A program made the position numbers and the translations under genes. Positions 8,539 to 17,142 of a stretch of 64,000 nucleotides of DNA are shown here, piece after piece (position 1 is the stretch's first letter; every line of letters begins with the position of its first letter). The stretch comes from Aeromicrobium wangtongii (GTDB lineage: Bacteria > Actinomycetota > Actinomycetes > Propionibacteriales > Nocardioidaceae), in assembly GCF_024584515.1 (NCBI RefSeq), contig NZ_CP102173.1, positions 2,728,001-2,792,000 of the forward strand. The letters run 5' to 3'. Below the pieces are notes generated by a model. That model saw only the letters and a program-made list of their open reading frames with translations. It was not told the DNA's origin and did not search any database.

Positions 8539-11500
8539 TCAGCTCACCCGCGGCGTCGCGCGGACGCCGAAGTGCAGGTAGCGCTCCCCGGTCGGCAGCT
8601 CGAAGAACGTCACCGGCGCCCACGTCTCGGCCTCCGGCGGCTTGGTCACGAAGACGTTCTCCGAGAACGGCACCAGCGGGTACTCGTCGACGGGATCGGG
8701 CACCATCTCGGCCAGCGGCCCGACCAGCGTCGTGCGGAGCCAGGGCTCGCCATCAGCCACGAAGACCTCCATGATGACCGACGACCGTTCGTAGCGGCCG
8801 ACGTACGGCGCGATGTCGACGTCCACGGCCGGCTCCGGCGGCGCGATCGGGCGCGGCATCGTGACGCCGGCCAGCTCTGCGACGATCTCGCGGTACAGCG
8901 CCTCGTACAGGTCGCGGCTGCTGTCGCTGTTGGTCAACATCGTGACCGCCAGCCCCGCCTCGGGCAGGACCCGGAGGAAGGCGGACTGGCCGATCGTGTT
9001 GCCGTCGTGCCCGTACAGGCGCTGGCCGTCCCAGCCGAACCGGATCCAGCCCAGCCCCCACGAGTCACCCAGGGAGTACTTGTCCGGCAGGTCGGCCTGG
9101 TGGGCCGACATCGCCGCGGCCGAGGCCTCGCTGAGCAGCCGGGTCCCGTCGGGAGCGACGCCGCCCGCCATGTGCAGCCGCGCGAACGCCAGGACGTCCG
9201 GCGCGCTCGCCGCGACCAGGCCGGCGGGGCCGATCGAGCGCGGCAGCTGCCAGATCGGCGCCACCTGGGGGCGGTCGTCGACCGTCAGGTGACCGACCGC
9301 GGCGGCGTGCAGCAGCGCGTCCTCGGGGAGCGTGAGGGCGTGCTTCATCTGCAGCGGCGTGAAGATCCGGTCGCGCAGCGCCTGGTCCCACGTCGTGCCG
9401 GTGAGCCGCTCGATGACCAGTCCCAGCACGGAGAACCCGGAGTTGCAGTACGACCACGTGGCGCCGAGCGGGTGGTTCTGGGCCTCGCCCTCGAGCAGGG
9501 CGACATACTTCTCCAGGCAGTCGTCGCCGCGGCCGGTGTCGGTGAAGACGTCGCCGTCGATGCCGCTGGTGTGGGTCAGCAGGTGGCGCAGCGTGACCTG
9601 CTTGGTCACCTCGGGATCGGACAGCGTGAGGTCCGGCAGGATCTCGACGACCGGGGCGTCCAGGTCGGCCAGGCCCTCGTCGACCAGCTGCATCACGACC
9701 GTCGCGGTCCACACCTTGGTGATCGAGCCGATCTGGAAGACCGAGTCCGCAGTGACGGGTGCGCCGGTGTCGACGTTGAGCACGCCGTGGGACGCCACGA
9801 CCATCTCGTCGTCCCCCTGGGCGTCGAGGCGCAGCACGCCGAGCTGCACGCCGGGGACGCCGTAGCGCTCGGCCAGCTGGGACAGGCGGCGCTCCCAGTG
9901 CGCGGTGTCGATCCGCGCGCGGCCGGCGCGCAGCGTGTGCTGCTCGACCCAGTCGACGACGCGATGCGCGTAGTCGAGTCGCTGCGACGGCGGTCCGAGC
10001 AGGATGAACGCGTGCGATGCCCCGGGGTACAGCACGAGCTCGGTGGGCACCCCGCGCGAGCGCAGCGCGCTGTGCCACTGCTGGGCCTGCCCGACGGGGC
10101 AGGTCAGGTCGGCCAGCCCGTGCAGCACCAGGGTCGGGGTCGTCACGTTCGCGACGTTGGTCAGCGGCGACATCGCCGCGTAGTTCGGCGGATCGTCCCA
10201 GGGCGCGCCGCCGAGCTCGTAGGTGCTCAGGCAGGTGCCGTCGTCGGCGGTGCCGAACTCGCTGACCAGGTCGCTGACGATGCCGCCCGCGACACCGGCC
10301 TTGAACCGGTCGTCGTGGCCGGTGAGCCACCCGGTCATGAAGCCGCCGTAGCTGTAGCCCGTGACGGCCAGCCGGTCCGGATCGGCGACACCCTCCGCCA
10401 CGAGGGCGTCGATCGGCTGCAGGAAGTCCTGCGCGTCCGCCACTCCCCACGCGCCGTTGACGCCGTCGAAGAAGGCCTCTCCGTACCCGTCGCTGCCGCG
10501 CGGGTTGACCAGGAGCACCGCCCAGCCGCGTTCCACGAGCTCCTGGTGGTACGGGTGCATCTCGTCGGCGGCCCCGTTCCACGCATTGTGCGGCCCTCCG
10601 TGCACGTCCAGCAGCAACGGCCGCGGCCCCTCGCGCTCGGGGTCGCGCAGCAGCCAGGCCTGCACGTCGGTGCCGTCGGCGATCGAGAACGTCCGCGCCT
10701 CGGGACGGAACATCTCGATGCCGGCCAGGGCCGCACCGTGGTCGGTCAGGACCGTCTCCTCCCCGCTGACCAGGTCCAGCGCGACGATCTCGCCGTAGGA
10801 CGTCGCCGTGGCCAGCGCGACGACGGCGGTGTCGCCGACGACCGACAGGCCGGAGACGACCCGGTCCGCCCCGTCGAGCAGCGCCCGCCCCTCGGGCGCT
10901 GCCGGGTCGTCGAGGGTCCAGACATGCGTGCAGCCGCGGTCGCGGATGCAGAACAGCAGCCGTCCGGCTGCATCACGCTGCGGTCGGCCGCCGGGGTACG
11001 CCGGCGCACCTGCCATGACGTTGCGGTCCAGGTGGGCCGTGAGGCTGACCGGCTCCCCGCCGGCCAGGGGCACCCGCAGCAGGTGCTGGTGGCCGACTGG
11101 GTCACCCGGGTGGCCGACGACCAGCAGGTGCTCGCCGTCGGTGTCGTACGCGACCGTGCCGGCGACTCCGTCGGCCAGCGCCACGGTGTGCGGGACGGCC
11201 AGGCGGTCGTCGACGTCGAGCAGCAGCACCCCGGTGCGGAAGGTCAGGTCGCTGTCCTCGCCGATCCTGCGGGTGAAGGCCAGGGTTCGTCCGTCGGGGG
11301 CCCACGCGGGCTGGCCGGCGTGCTCGACCCCGTCGGTCACCTGACGGCAGGAGCCGGACACCACGTCGAGCACGTGCAGCTGGTGCCGCACCGCGCCGAA
11401 CATCCCGGCGCCGTCGGTCTGGTAGTCCAGTCGGGACGCCACGAGTGGGCCGGAGCCGTCGGTCGGGTCGACCGGCGCCGTGAAGGCGAGCCGCTGGCCG

Positions 11501-11838
11501 TCGGGGCTCCACACCGGTGCACCCGCGCCGGACGACAGGTCGGTGAGCCGACGCGGCTCGCCACCGCCCGGCGTGAGCACGTGGACCTGCCCGGCACGCA
11601 GGAACGCCAGCTGCGATCCGTCCGGCGACCAGGCCGGAGCCGTGTCCTCGGGACCTGCGGTCAGTCGCTCGGGCCGTCCGCCGGCGGCCGGGACGAGCCA
11701 CACCTCGTCGTGGTTGCGGTTGTGCTCGGTGTCGAGGGTGCGCAGGACGTACGCCACCTGGGACCCGTCGGGCGACAGCGCCGGCTGGGACGGCACCGCG
11801 ATCGCGGTGAGGTCGTCGATGCTCATGCGGCGGGTCAT
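8539..11838 (-). CDS. Fusion of S9 prolyl-oligopeptidase-like peptidase and class C beta-lactamase-like hydrolase
   Basis: A 1099-residue two-enzyme fusion. Residues 1-400 form a WD40/TolB-like propeller with repeated WSPDG/SPDGSQLAF units. Residues 405-640 are an S9 alpha/beta hydrolase with triad Ser496 (GYSYGGF), Asp577 (HGLADLTCP) and His609 (GASHAF). Residues 650-1099 are a serine beta-lactamase/D-aminopeptidase-like domain with Ser705-x-x-Lys708 (GSITK), a Tyr-x-Asn in YCNSG, and HDGNTIG replacing KTG. No signal peptide is visible, so it should act in the cytoplasm on imported peptides. The S9 part could cleave L-peptides and the other part D-amino acid bonds. ATG 11838 has AAGGAG 7 nt upstream and overlaps the transporter gene (ATGA). 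Confidence 0.9.
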   Translation of the reverse strand: MTRRMSIDDLTAIAVPSQPALSPDGSQVAYVLRTLDTEHNRNHDEVWLVPAAGGRPERLTAGPEDTAPAWSPDGSQLAFLRAGQVHVLTPGGGEPRRLTDLSSGAGAPVWSPDGQRLAFTAPVDPTDGSGPLVASRLDYQTDGAGMFGAVRHQLHVLDVVSGSCRQVTDGVEHAGQPAWAPDGRTLAFTRRIGEDSDLTFRTGVLLLDVDDRLAVPHTVALADGVAGTVAYDTDGEHLLVVGHPGDPVGHQHLLRVPLAGGEPVSLTAHLDRNVMAGAPAYPGGRPQRDAAGRLLFCIRDRGCTHVWTLDDPAAPEGRALLDGADRVVSGLSVVGDTAVVALATATSYGEIVALDLVSGEETVLTDHGAALAGIEMFRPEARTFSIADGTDVQAWLLRDPEREGPRPLLLDVHGGPHNAWNGAADEMHPYHQELVERGWAVLLVNPRGSDGYGEAFFDGVNGAWGVADAQDFLQPIDALVAEGVADPDRLAVTGYSYGGFMTGWLTGHDDRFKAGVAGGIVSDLVSEFGTADDGTCLSTYELGGAPWDDPPNYAAMSPLTNVANVTTPTLVLHGLADLTCPVGQAQQWHSALRSRGVPTELVLYPGASHAFILLGPPSQRLDYAHRVVDWVEQHTLRAGRARIDTAHWERRLSQLAERYGVPGVQLGVLRLDAQGDDEMVVASHGVLNVDTGAPVTADSVFQIGSITKVWTATVVMQLVDEGLADLDAPVVEILPDLTLSDPEVTKQVTLRHLLTHTSGIDGDVFTDTGRGDDCLEKYVALLEGEAQNHPLGATWSYCNSGFSVLGLVIERLTGTTWDQALRDRIFTPLQMKHALTLPEDALLHAAAVGHLTVDDRPQVAPIWQLPRSIGPAGLVAASAPDVLAFARLHMAGGVAPDGTRLLSEASAAAMSAHQADLPDKYSLGDSWGLGWIRFGWDGQRLYGHDGNTIGQSAFLRVLPEAGLAVTMLTNSDSSRDLYEALYREIVAELAGVTMPRPIAPPEPAVDVDIAPYVGRYERSSVIMEVFVADGEPWLRTTLVGPLAEMVPDPVDEYPLVPFSENVFVTKPPEAETWAPVTFFELPTGERYLHFGVRATPRVS

Positions 11839-12581
11839 GGGGAACTCCTTCGTCGGGTGCGTCCGGGCACGGCGGCCAGCAGGTCACGCGTGTAGTCGTG
11901 GGCCGGGGCCGTGAGCACCTCGGCGGTGGGGCCGTGCTCGACGATCCGGCCGCGGTACATGACGGCGACCTCGGAGGCGACGTAGCGCACCACCGCCAGG
12001 TTGTGGGAGATGAACAGGATCGACAGGCCCAGCTCGGCCTGCAGCTCACGGACCAGGTTCAGGACGGTGCCCTGGATCGACACGTCCAGTGCCGAGGTGA
12101 TCTCGTCGGCGACGACGACCGAGGGCCGGGCCGCGAGCGCCCGGGCCAGCGCGACCCGCTGACGCTGGCCGCCGGACAGCTCGGACGGTCGCGAGTAGGC
12201 GCGGGCCGAGCCGATGTGGACCAGGTCGAGCAGCCGGTCGACCTCGCCGCGTCGCTCCCTCCGCGGGACGCCGCGTGGGATCGCCTCGGCGACGCTCTCG
12301 CCGATGCTCATGCGGGGATCGAGCGACGAGAACGGATCCTGGAAGATCATCTGCACGGGGCGGTGGCGTCCCTTGGTCGGCACCGGCTCCCCGTCCAGCA
12401 GGATCCGTCCGCTCTCCACGGGCGCCAGCCCGACCGCGGCGCGCGCCAGGGTGGACTTGCCCGATCCGGACTCGCCGACCAGGCCCACGACCCGCCCCGC
12501 GGGCACCACGAGACTCACCCCGTCGACGGCGGTGTTGCCGCCGTAGCAGACCCGGACGTCCTCGAATCGCAGCTCGCTCAC
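11835..12581 (-). CDS. Peptide ABC transporter ATP-binding protein (DppF/OppF type)
   Basis: A 248-residue ATPase with Walker A GESGSGKST, Q-loop in MIFQDPFSSLDPRMSIGE, signature LSGGQRQRVALARAL and Walker B VVVADEITSALDVSIQGT. This is the pattern of the oligopeptide/dipeptide importer subfamily. GTG 12581 overlaps the previous TGA (GTGA), so it is coupled to the permease-ATPase fusion upstream. It should pair with the C-terminal ATPase domain of that fusion to drive import. The usual C-terminal Opp extension is short here, ending RTRRRSSP. Confidence 0.9.
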   Translation of the reverse strand: MSELRFEDVRVCYGGNTAVDGVSLVVPAGRVVGLVGESGSGKSTLARAAVGLAPVESGRILLDGEPVPTKGRHRPVQMIFQDPFSSLDPRMSIGESVAEAIPRGVPRRERRGEVDRLLDLVHIGSARAYSRPSELSGGQRQRVALARALAARPSVVVADEITSALDVSIQGTVLNLVRELQAELGLSILFISHNLAVVRYVASEVAVMYRGRIVEHGPTAEVLTAPAHDYTRDLLAAVPGRTRRRSSP

Positions 12582-14548
12582 GATGCCTCCGTCCGGGTCG
12601 GCTGGAGCGCCAGGTCGACGGGCTCCCTCGCATCCATCGGCTCGCCGGCGTGCCAGCACGCGACCCGGCTGCTGCCGTGGGGCGCGAGCGGAGGGTCCTC
12701 GACCACGCAGCGCTCGGTCGCCAGCGGGCAGCGGGCCGCGTAGGCGCATCCCTGCGGGACGTCCGACGGGTCGACGGGACGTCCGGGGATCACCACCAGC
12801 GGGACGTCCAGGTCGGTGTCCATCGACGGCACCGCAGCGACCAGCGCCCGCGTGTACGGGTGCTGGGCCGCGGTGGTGAGATCGCCCGCGGCCAGGTCCT
12901 CCACGATGCGTCCGGCGTACATGACCAGCACGCGGTCGCACACCTCCGCGACCACCGTGACGTCGTGGCTGATCAGGATCAGCGCGACGCCGTCGTCATC
13001 GCGGATCGTCGCCAACAGGTCGAGCACCTGCTGCTGCACCGTGACGTCGAGGGCGGTGGTGGGCTCGTCGGCGATGATGAGCTCGGGACTGCCCATGACG
13101 CCCATGCCGATCATGGCGCGCTGGCGCATGCCCCCGGAGAACTCGTGCGGGTACTGGCGAGCGCGCTGCTCCGGATCGGGGATGCGCACGGCGCGGAGCC
13201 GGTCGACGGCGCGGGCCATCGCCTGCTTGCGGTCCATGCCGTGGTGCTGGCGCGAGAGCTCCGCGAGCTGGGCGCCGATCCGCCGGGTGGGGTTGAACGA
13301 GGTCATGGGGTCCTGGAAGACCATCGCGAGGGACGTCCCCAGGAAGCGGCGCTGGGCCCGGCTGTCGGGGGCGAGCAGGTCCTCGCCGAGGAACCGGATG
13401 CGCTCGGCGTCGACCCGGCCCGGGTCGTCGATCAGCCGGGAGATGGCCAGCGCGGCCAGCGACTTGCCGGAGCCGGACTCGCCGACGATGCCGACCGACT
13501 CGCCGCGGCGCACCCCGAAGCTGATGCCCCGGACGGGACGCACAGGGCCGCCCTGCGCCGGGAACGTGACCTCGAGGCCACGCACGTCGAGCAGGAGGTC
13601 GTCGGCGGATGACGTCCGGGCCGGCTCGGGTCGGTCGGTCAGGCGGCGCAGCGGCGCGGGGACCGGCGTCCGGGAGCGGCCCAGCGGCACCCCCGTCGAG
13701 ACGCCCGCGACCTTCGCGAGCGACTCGCCGAACAGGTTGAAGCTCAGCCCGGCGATCAGCACCGCGAGCCCGGGGGCCAGGGCGGCGCCGGGATTGACGT
13801 ACAGCGAGCCGACGCCGTCGAAGAGCAGACGGCCCCAGTCGTACGCGGGGGCCTGCACGCCGAGCCCGAGGAAGGAGAGGCCGGCGAACGACAGCAGCGC
13901 ACCACCGGCGCCGATCGTCGCGTTGACGATCAAGGGCTCGGCGACATTGGGCAGGATGTGGCGGATCAGCACCCGGAAGCGTCCGACCCCGGCGGTCCGT
14001 GCCGCCGCGACGTAGTCGAGCGAGGCGACGCCCGCGACCATCGTCTGCACCAGGCGGGCGAACGCCGGCGCACCGGCCAGACCGATCGCCAGGACCGCAC
14101 CTGTCGCGCCGATGCCGAACACCACCGCGAAGAACAGCGCCAGCAGCAGCCCCGGGAACGCGACCGCGATGTTGACCGCCGCGACGACCAGCCGGCCGGC
14201 GCGGCGGCCCAGCACCAGCGGCGCCGTGCCGAGCACGAGCCCCACCACCACGGCGATCGCCGTCGCACTCAGCGCCAGCTCGATCGACAGCCGGGTCGCG
14301 ACCAGCGTCCGGAAGAAGATGTCGCGGCCCAGGTTGTCGGTGCCGGCCCAGTGCTCGGCGCTCGGCCCGGCCAGGATGTCGTTGGTGTCGGTCTCGCGGG
14401 CGGCATCGCCCCACAGCAGCGGGGCCACCACCGCCAGCACCAGCATCGCCACCGCGAGTGCCGCAGCGGCCAGGCCGAGCGGACTGCGTAGCACCGCGGT
14501 GTAGCGGTTGGGGCGGCGCGGGACGGTCGCGGTCGTGTCCTGGCTCAT
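12578..14548 (-). CDS. Fused peptide ABC transporter permease (DppC-like) and ATP-binding protein (DppD-like)
   Basis: A 656-residue fusion. Residues 1-295 are a DppC-type permease with an N-terminal membrane helix, AGTDNLGRDIFFR, several membrane segments and the ATPase-coupling loop AARTAGVGRFRVLIRHILPN. Residues 318-656 are a complete ATPase: Walker A GESGSGKS at 356-363, signature FSGGMRQRA, Walker B LIIADEPTTALDV, and the Opp-type C-terminal segment CAYAARCPLATERC with its conserved cysteines. The linker (about 290-315) is proline/arginine rich. Such fusions occur in some actinobacterial Dpp systems. It overlaps the downstream ATPase gene and follows the DppB-like gene by 3 nt. Confidence 0.9.
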   Translation of the reverse strand: MSQDTTATVPRRPNRYTAVLRSPLGLAAAALAVAMLVLAVVAPLLWGDAARETDTNDILAGPSAEHWAGTDNLGRDIFFRTLVATRLSIELALSATAIAVVVGLVLGTAPLVLGRRAGRLVVAAVNIAVAFPGLLLALFFAVVFGIGATGAVLAIGLAGAPAFARLVQTMVAGVASLDYVAAARTAGVGRFRVLIRHILPNVAEPLIVNATIGAGGALLSFAGLSFLGLGVQAPAYDWGRLLFDGVGSLYVNPGAALAPGLAVLIAGLSFNLFGESLAKVAGVSTGVPLGRSRTPVPAPLRRLTDRPEPARTSSADDLLLDVRGLEVTFPAQGGPVRPVRGISFGVRRGESVGIVGESGSGKSLAALAISRLIDDPGRVDAERIRFLGEDLLAPDSRAQRRFLGTSLAMVFQDPMTSFNPTRRIGAQLAELSRQHHGMDRKQAMARAVDRLRAVRIPDPEQRARQYPHEFSGGMRQRAMIGMGVMGSPELIIADEPTTALDVTVQQQVLDLLATIRDDDGVALILISHDVTVVAEVCDRVLVMYAGRIVEDLAAGDLTTAAQHPYTRALVAAVPSMDTDLDVPLVVIPGRPVDPSDVPQGCAYAARCPLATERCVVEDPPLAPHGSSRVACWHAGEPMDAREPVDLALQPTRTEAS

Positions 14549-14551
14549 CGG

Positions 14552-15553
14552 TCACGCCTCCCGGATCATCGATCGGGGGTCGAGCAGCGCCAGGGCGACG
14601 TCGACGATCGTGTTGATCAGCAGCACGCCGATGCCGTACATCAAGATGATGCCCTGCACGACCGGGTAGTCCTTGTTGAGGATCGAGGACACGATCGTGC
14701 TGCCCAGGCCCGGCCACGCGAACACGTTCTCGACCAGCACGGTGCCGGCGACCATCGCGCTGAGCAGGATGCCCGACAGCGTCAGGGCGGCCGTGAGGGC
14801 GTTCGGCAGGGCGTGGGACAGGTACACCCGGGCATTCGGCAGTCGCTTGGCGCGCGCCGTGCGGATGAAGTCCTGCTGCAGGACCGTCACCATCTCGACC
14901 CGGATGACCCGCGCCAGGATGGCTGCCGGCCCGATCGCCAGCGAGAGGACCGGCAGCACGTAGGCCGATGGCGATGCGTTGCCCGCGACCGGCAGCACCG
15001 CCAGCTGGACACCGAACACGTACACCAGGGCGACGCCGATCATGAAGTCCGGGATCGTGCCCAGCACGACGCTGGTGGTGGTGAAGCCGAGCTCGGTGCG
15101 CCGCCCGTGGCCGCGGCGGGTCAGCACCCCGGCACCGATGCCGACGGGGACGGCGATGGCCAGTGCCAGCAGGAACCCGAGCGCCGCCAGCCACAGGGTG
15201 GCCGGGAGCCGCTGGGAGATGATGTCGGCGGTGGACAGCTGCGAGATCAACGACGTGCCGAAGTCGCCGGTGAACACGCCCTTCAGGTAGTGCAGGTACT
15301 GCTCCCACAACGGGTCGTTGAGCCCCAGCGACTCCCGCTTGCTGGCGACCAGCTCGGGGGTCGCGGTGGAGCCGAGCGCACCACGCACCGGGTCACCGGG
15401 GATCAGGTGGATCATCAAGAAGGCCGCGGTCACCAGCACCCACAGCGACACGACCAGTCGGCCGAGACGTCGGACGGCGAACCGGGCCCACGGGTTGGCG
15501 GTCCTCGCCACCCGTGGGACCGGTGCGACCACCGGGGTCTGCATCGCGACCAT
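14552..15553 (-). CDS. Peptide ABC transporter permease (DppB type)
   Basis: A 333-residue integral membrane protein with six predicted membrane segments. Family landmarks: LWVLVTAAFLMIHLIPGDPV at the N-terminus, the periplasmic region with LGLNDPLWEQYLHYLKGVFTGDFG, and the ATPase-coupling loop FIRTARAKRLPNARVYLSHALPN. It forms the translocation pore with the DppC half of the following fusion protein. ATG 15553 is used; a second ATG three codons on (15544) is also possible. It lies 3 nt from the lipoprotein gene upstream. Confidence 0.9.
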   Translation of the reverse strand: MVAMQTPVVAPVPRVARTANPWARFAVRRLGRLVVSLWVLVTAAFLMIHLIPGDPVRGALGSTATPELVASKRESLGLNDPLWEQYLHYLKGVFTGDFGTSLISQLSTADIISQRLPATLWLAALGFLLALAIAVPVGIGAGVLTRRGHGRRTELGFTTTSVVLGTIPDFMIGVALVYVFGVQLAVLPVAGNASPSAYVLPVLSLAIGPAAILARVIRVEMVTVLQQDFIRTARAKRLPNARVYLSHALPNALTAALTLSGILLSAMVAGTVLVENVFAWPGLGSTIVSSILNKDYPVVQGIILMYGIGVLLINTIVDVALALLDPRSMIREA

Positions 15554-15556
15554 GGG

Positions 15557-17107
15557 TCAGTTCGCCAGCATCCGGATGCTCGTGGGAACCATCTGGCCGG
15601 GGTAGTCGAACTTGGCCTTGGCGCGGTACGCCTTGCCGATCGTGTTGGCGAACGGGATGACGTCGGCCGCCTCGACCAGGGCCGACTCGGCCTCCAGCCA
15701 CGTGTCACAGCCCTCCTGCCCGTCCATCGCCGCGGCCTTCTTGACGCCGGCCTCGTACGTCGCGTTCTTGATGTTGGCGAAGTTGGTGCCGTCGGGCGCC
15801 CCGGGCCCGGACAGGAACGGGACCAGCTGGTCGGGGCTGTTGACGTTGACCGGCAGCCACGCGATGTCCCAGTCCCTCGTGCCGAACACGGTCTCCTGGA
15901 TCGCGGTGGAGTTCTGGGACTTGGCCTTGACCTTGACGCCGGCGTCCTTCCACTGCTCGACCGCCAGCTCGGCCGCGGCGCTCACGCCGCCGCCGGCGGA
16001 CGGGCTGTACACGAAGGTGAGCTCGGGCAGGTTGGCCGCCGACAGCACGGCCTTGGCTGCGGCGACGTCCCTCTTGGGCATCGCCCCGGAGACGGAGTCC
16101 CCCTGGCAGGCGATCGGGTCGAGCGCCGCGAACGTCGTGGCCGCCTTGCCGCTGCCGGAGGTCAGCACCTTCTGCAGCTCGCCGAAGTCCAGCGCCTGCG
16201 TCAGCGCCATCCGCACCTTCGCGTCAGCCGTGGCCCTGCCCTCGGTCTGGTTGTAGAACTGCTCGCCGGACAGCACCGCGGTGTCGTACGTCGAGAGCTT
16301 GGCCGCGTCGAGGCGCTTGCGGTCCGACCCGGTCACGACCGCGCCGTTGAGCTCGCCCGACAGCAGCAGGTTGGCCGCGGTCGACTCGTTCTCGATGACC
16401 TTGACCACGATGTTGTCGGGCATGCCCTTGGTCGCGGTGGTGGCGCCGTCCGGACCCCACGTGTAGCCGTCGCGGATCTTGTAGGTGAACTGGTTGCCCG
16501 AGGCGGCCTTGGTCAGCTCGTACGGCCCCGTGCCGACGGCGGAGCTGGCCAGCAGCTTGCGGTCGGCGAGCCCCTTGGAGCACACGATCGAGATGTTCGC
16601 GAGGCCCTGCAGGACGAACGGAGCCGGCTCGGCCAGCGTGATCTCGACGGTCCGGGTCGCGTCATCGGCGGTGGTCTTGGCACCCGCCGGCAGGAACGTG
16701 CCGAGCAGCGGGCTCTCGTTCTTCGGGTCGGCGATGAAGTCGTAGTTCGCCGCGACGTCCGATGCCTTGAGCTCGGTGCCGTCGGAGCAGGTGATCTTGT
16801 CCTGCAGGGTCGCGGTGACCTTCGTGCCGTCGACCTTCCAGGTCTTGGCGAGGCCCGACTCGAGCGAGCCGTCCTTGAAGTTGATGTTGACCAGCGGGTC
16901 GTAGACCAGGTGGCTGATGGAGATCTGCTGGTTCGACACCGACATGGCCGGGTCCAGGGTTCCCGGGTCGGCGTTCAGCGCCATCGTGAACGTGCCGCCG
17001 TCGACGATCGTGCCGCCGCCCGACGAGCCGGACGATCCGCCACCGCACGCCGCGAGGACCGAGGCGGTGAGGCACACGCCGGCCGTTGTCGTGATGATCT
17101 TTTTCAT
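15557..17107 (-). CDS. Peptide ABC transporter substrate-binding lipoprotein (SBP family 5)
   Basis: A 516-residue extracytoplasmic binding protein. The N-terminus is a lipoprotein signal: MKKII basic end, hydrophobic core, and lipobox VLAAC with Cys21 as lipidation site, followed by a Gly/Ser linker. The mature part begins GGTFTMALNADPGTLDPAM, typical of oligopeptide/dipeptide binding proteins, and contains GTGPYEL. It should deliver peptides to the DppB/CD/F importer encoded immediately downstream. ATG 17107 is chosen because AGGA lies about 7 nt before it; an ATG four codons upstream (17119) is less well placed. Confidence 0.9.
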   Translation of the reverse strand: MKKIITTTAGVCLTASVLAACGGGSSGSSGGGTIVDGGTFTMALNADPGTLDPAMSVSNQQISISHLVYDPLVNINFKDGSLESGLAKTWKVDGTKVTATLQDKITCSDGTELKASDVAANYDFIADPKNESPLLGTFLPAGAKTTADDATRTVEITLAEPAPFVLQGLANISIVCSKGLADRKLLASSAVGTGPYELTKAASGNQFTYKIRDGYTWGPDGATTATKGMPDNIVVKVIENESTAANLLLSGELNGAVVTGSDRKRLDAAKLSTYDTAVLSGEQFYNQTEGRATADAKVRMALTQALDFGELQKVLTSGSGKAATTFAALDPIACQGDSVSGAMPKRDVAAAKAVLSAANLPELTFVYSPSAGGGVSAAAELAVEQWKDAGVKVKAKSQNSTAIQETVFGTRDWDIAWLPVNVNSPDQLVPFLSGPGAPDGTNFANIKNATYEAGVKKAAAMDGQEGCDTWLEAESALVEAADVIPFANTIGKAYRAKAKFDYPGQMVPTSIRMLAN

Positions 17108-17142
17108 CGAAGTCCTCATGTCTCGTGGATGTCGCGTGCGGT

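Noticed and set aside
8353..11895. A 1180-codon plus-strand open frame opposite the S9/beta-lactamase fusion
   Set aside because: Its translation is rich in Arg, Gly, His, Val and Asp with no domain, and it mirrors the third-codon GC bias of the real gene on the other strand.
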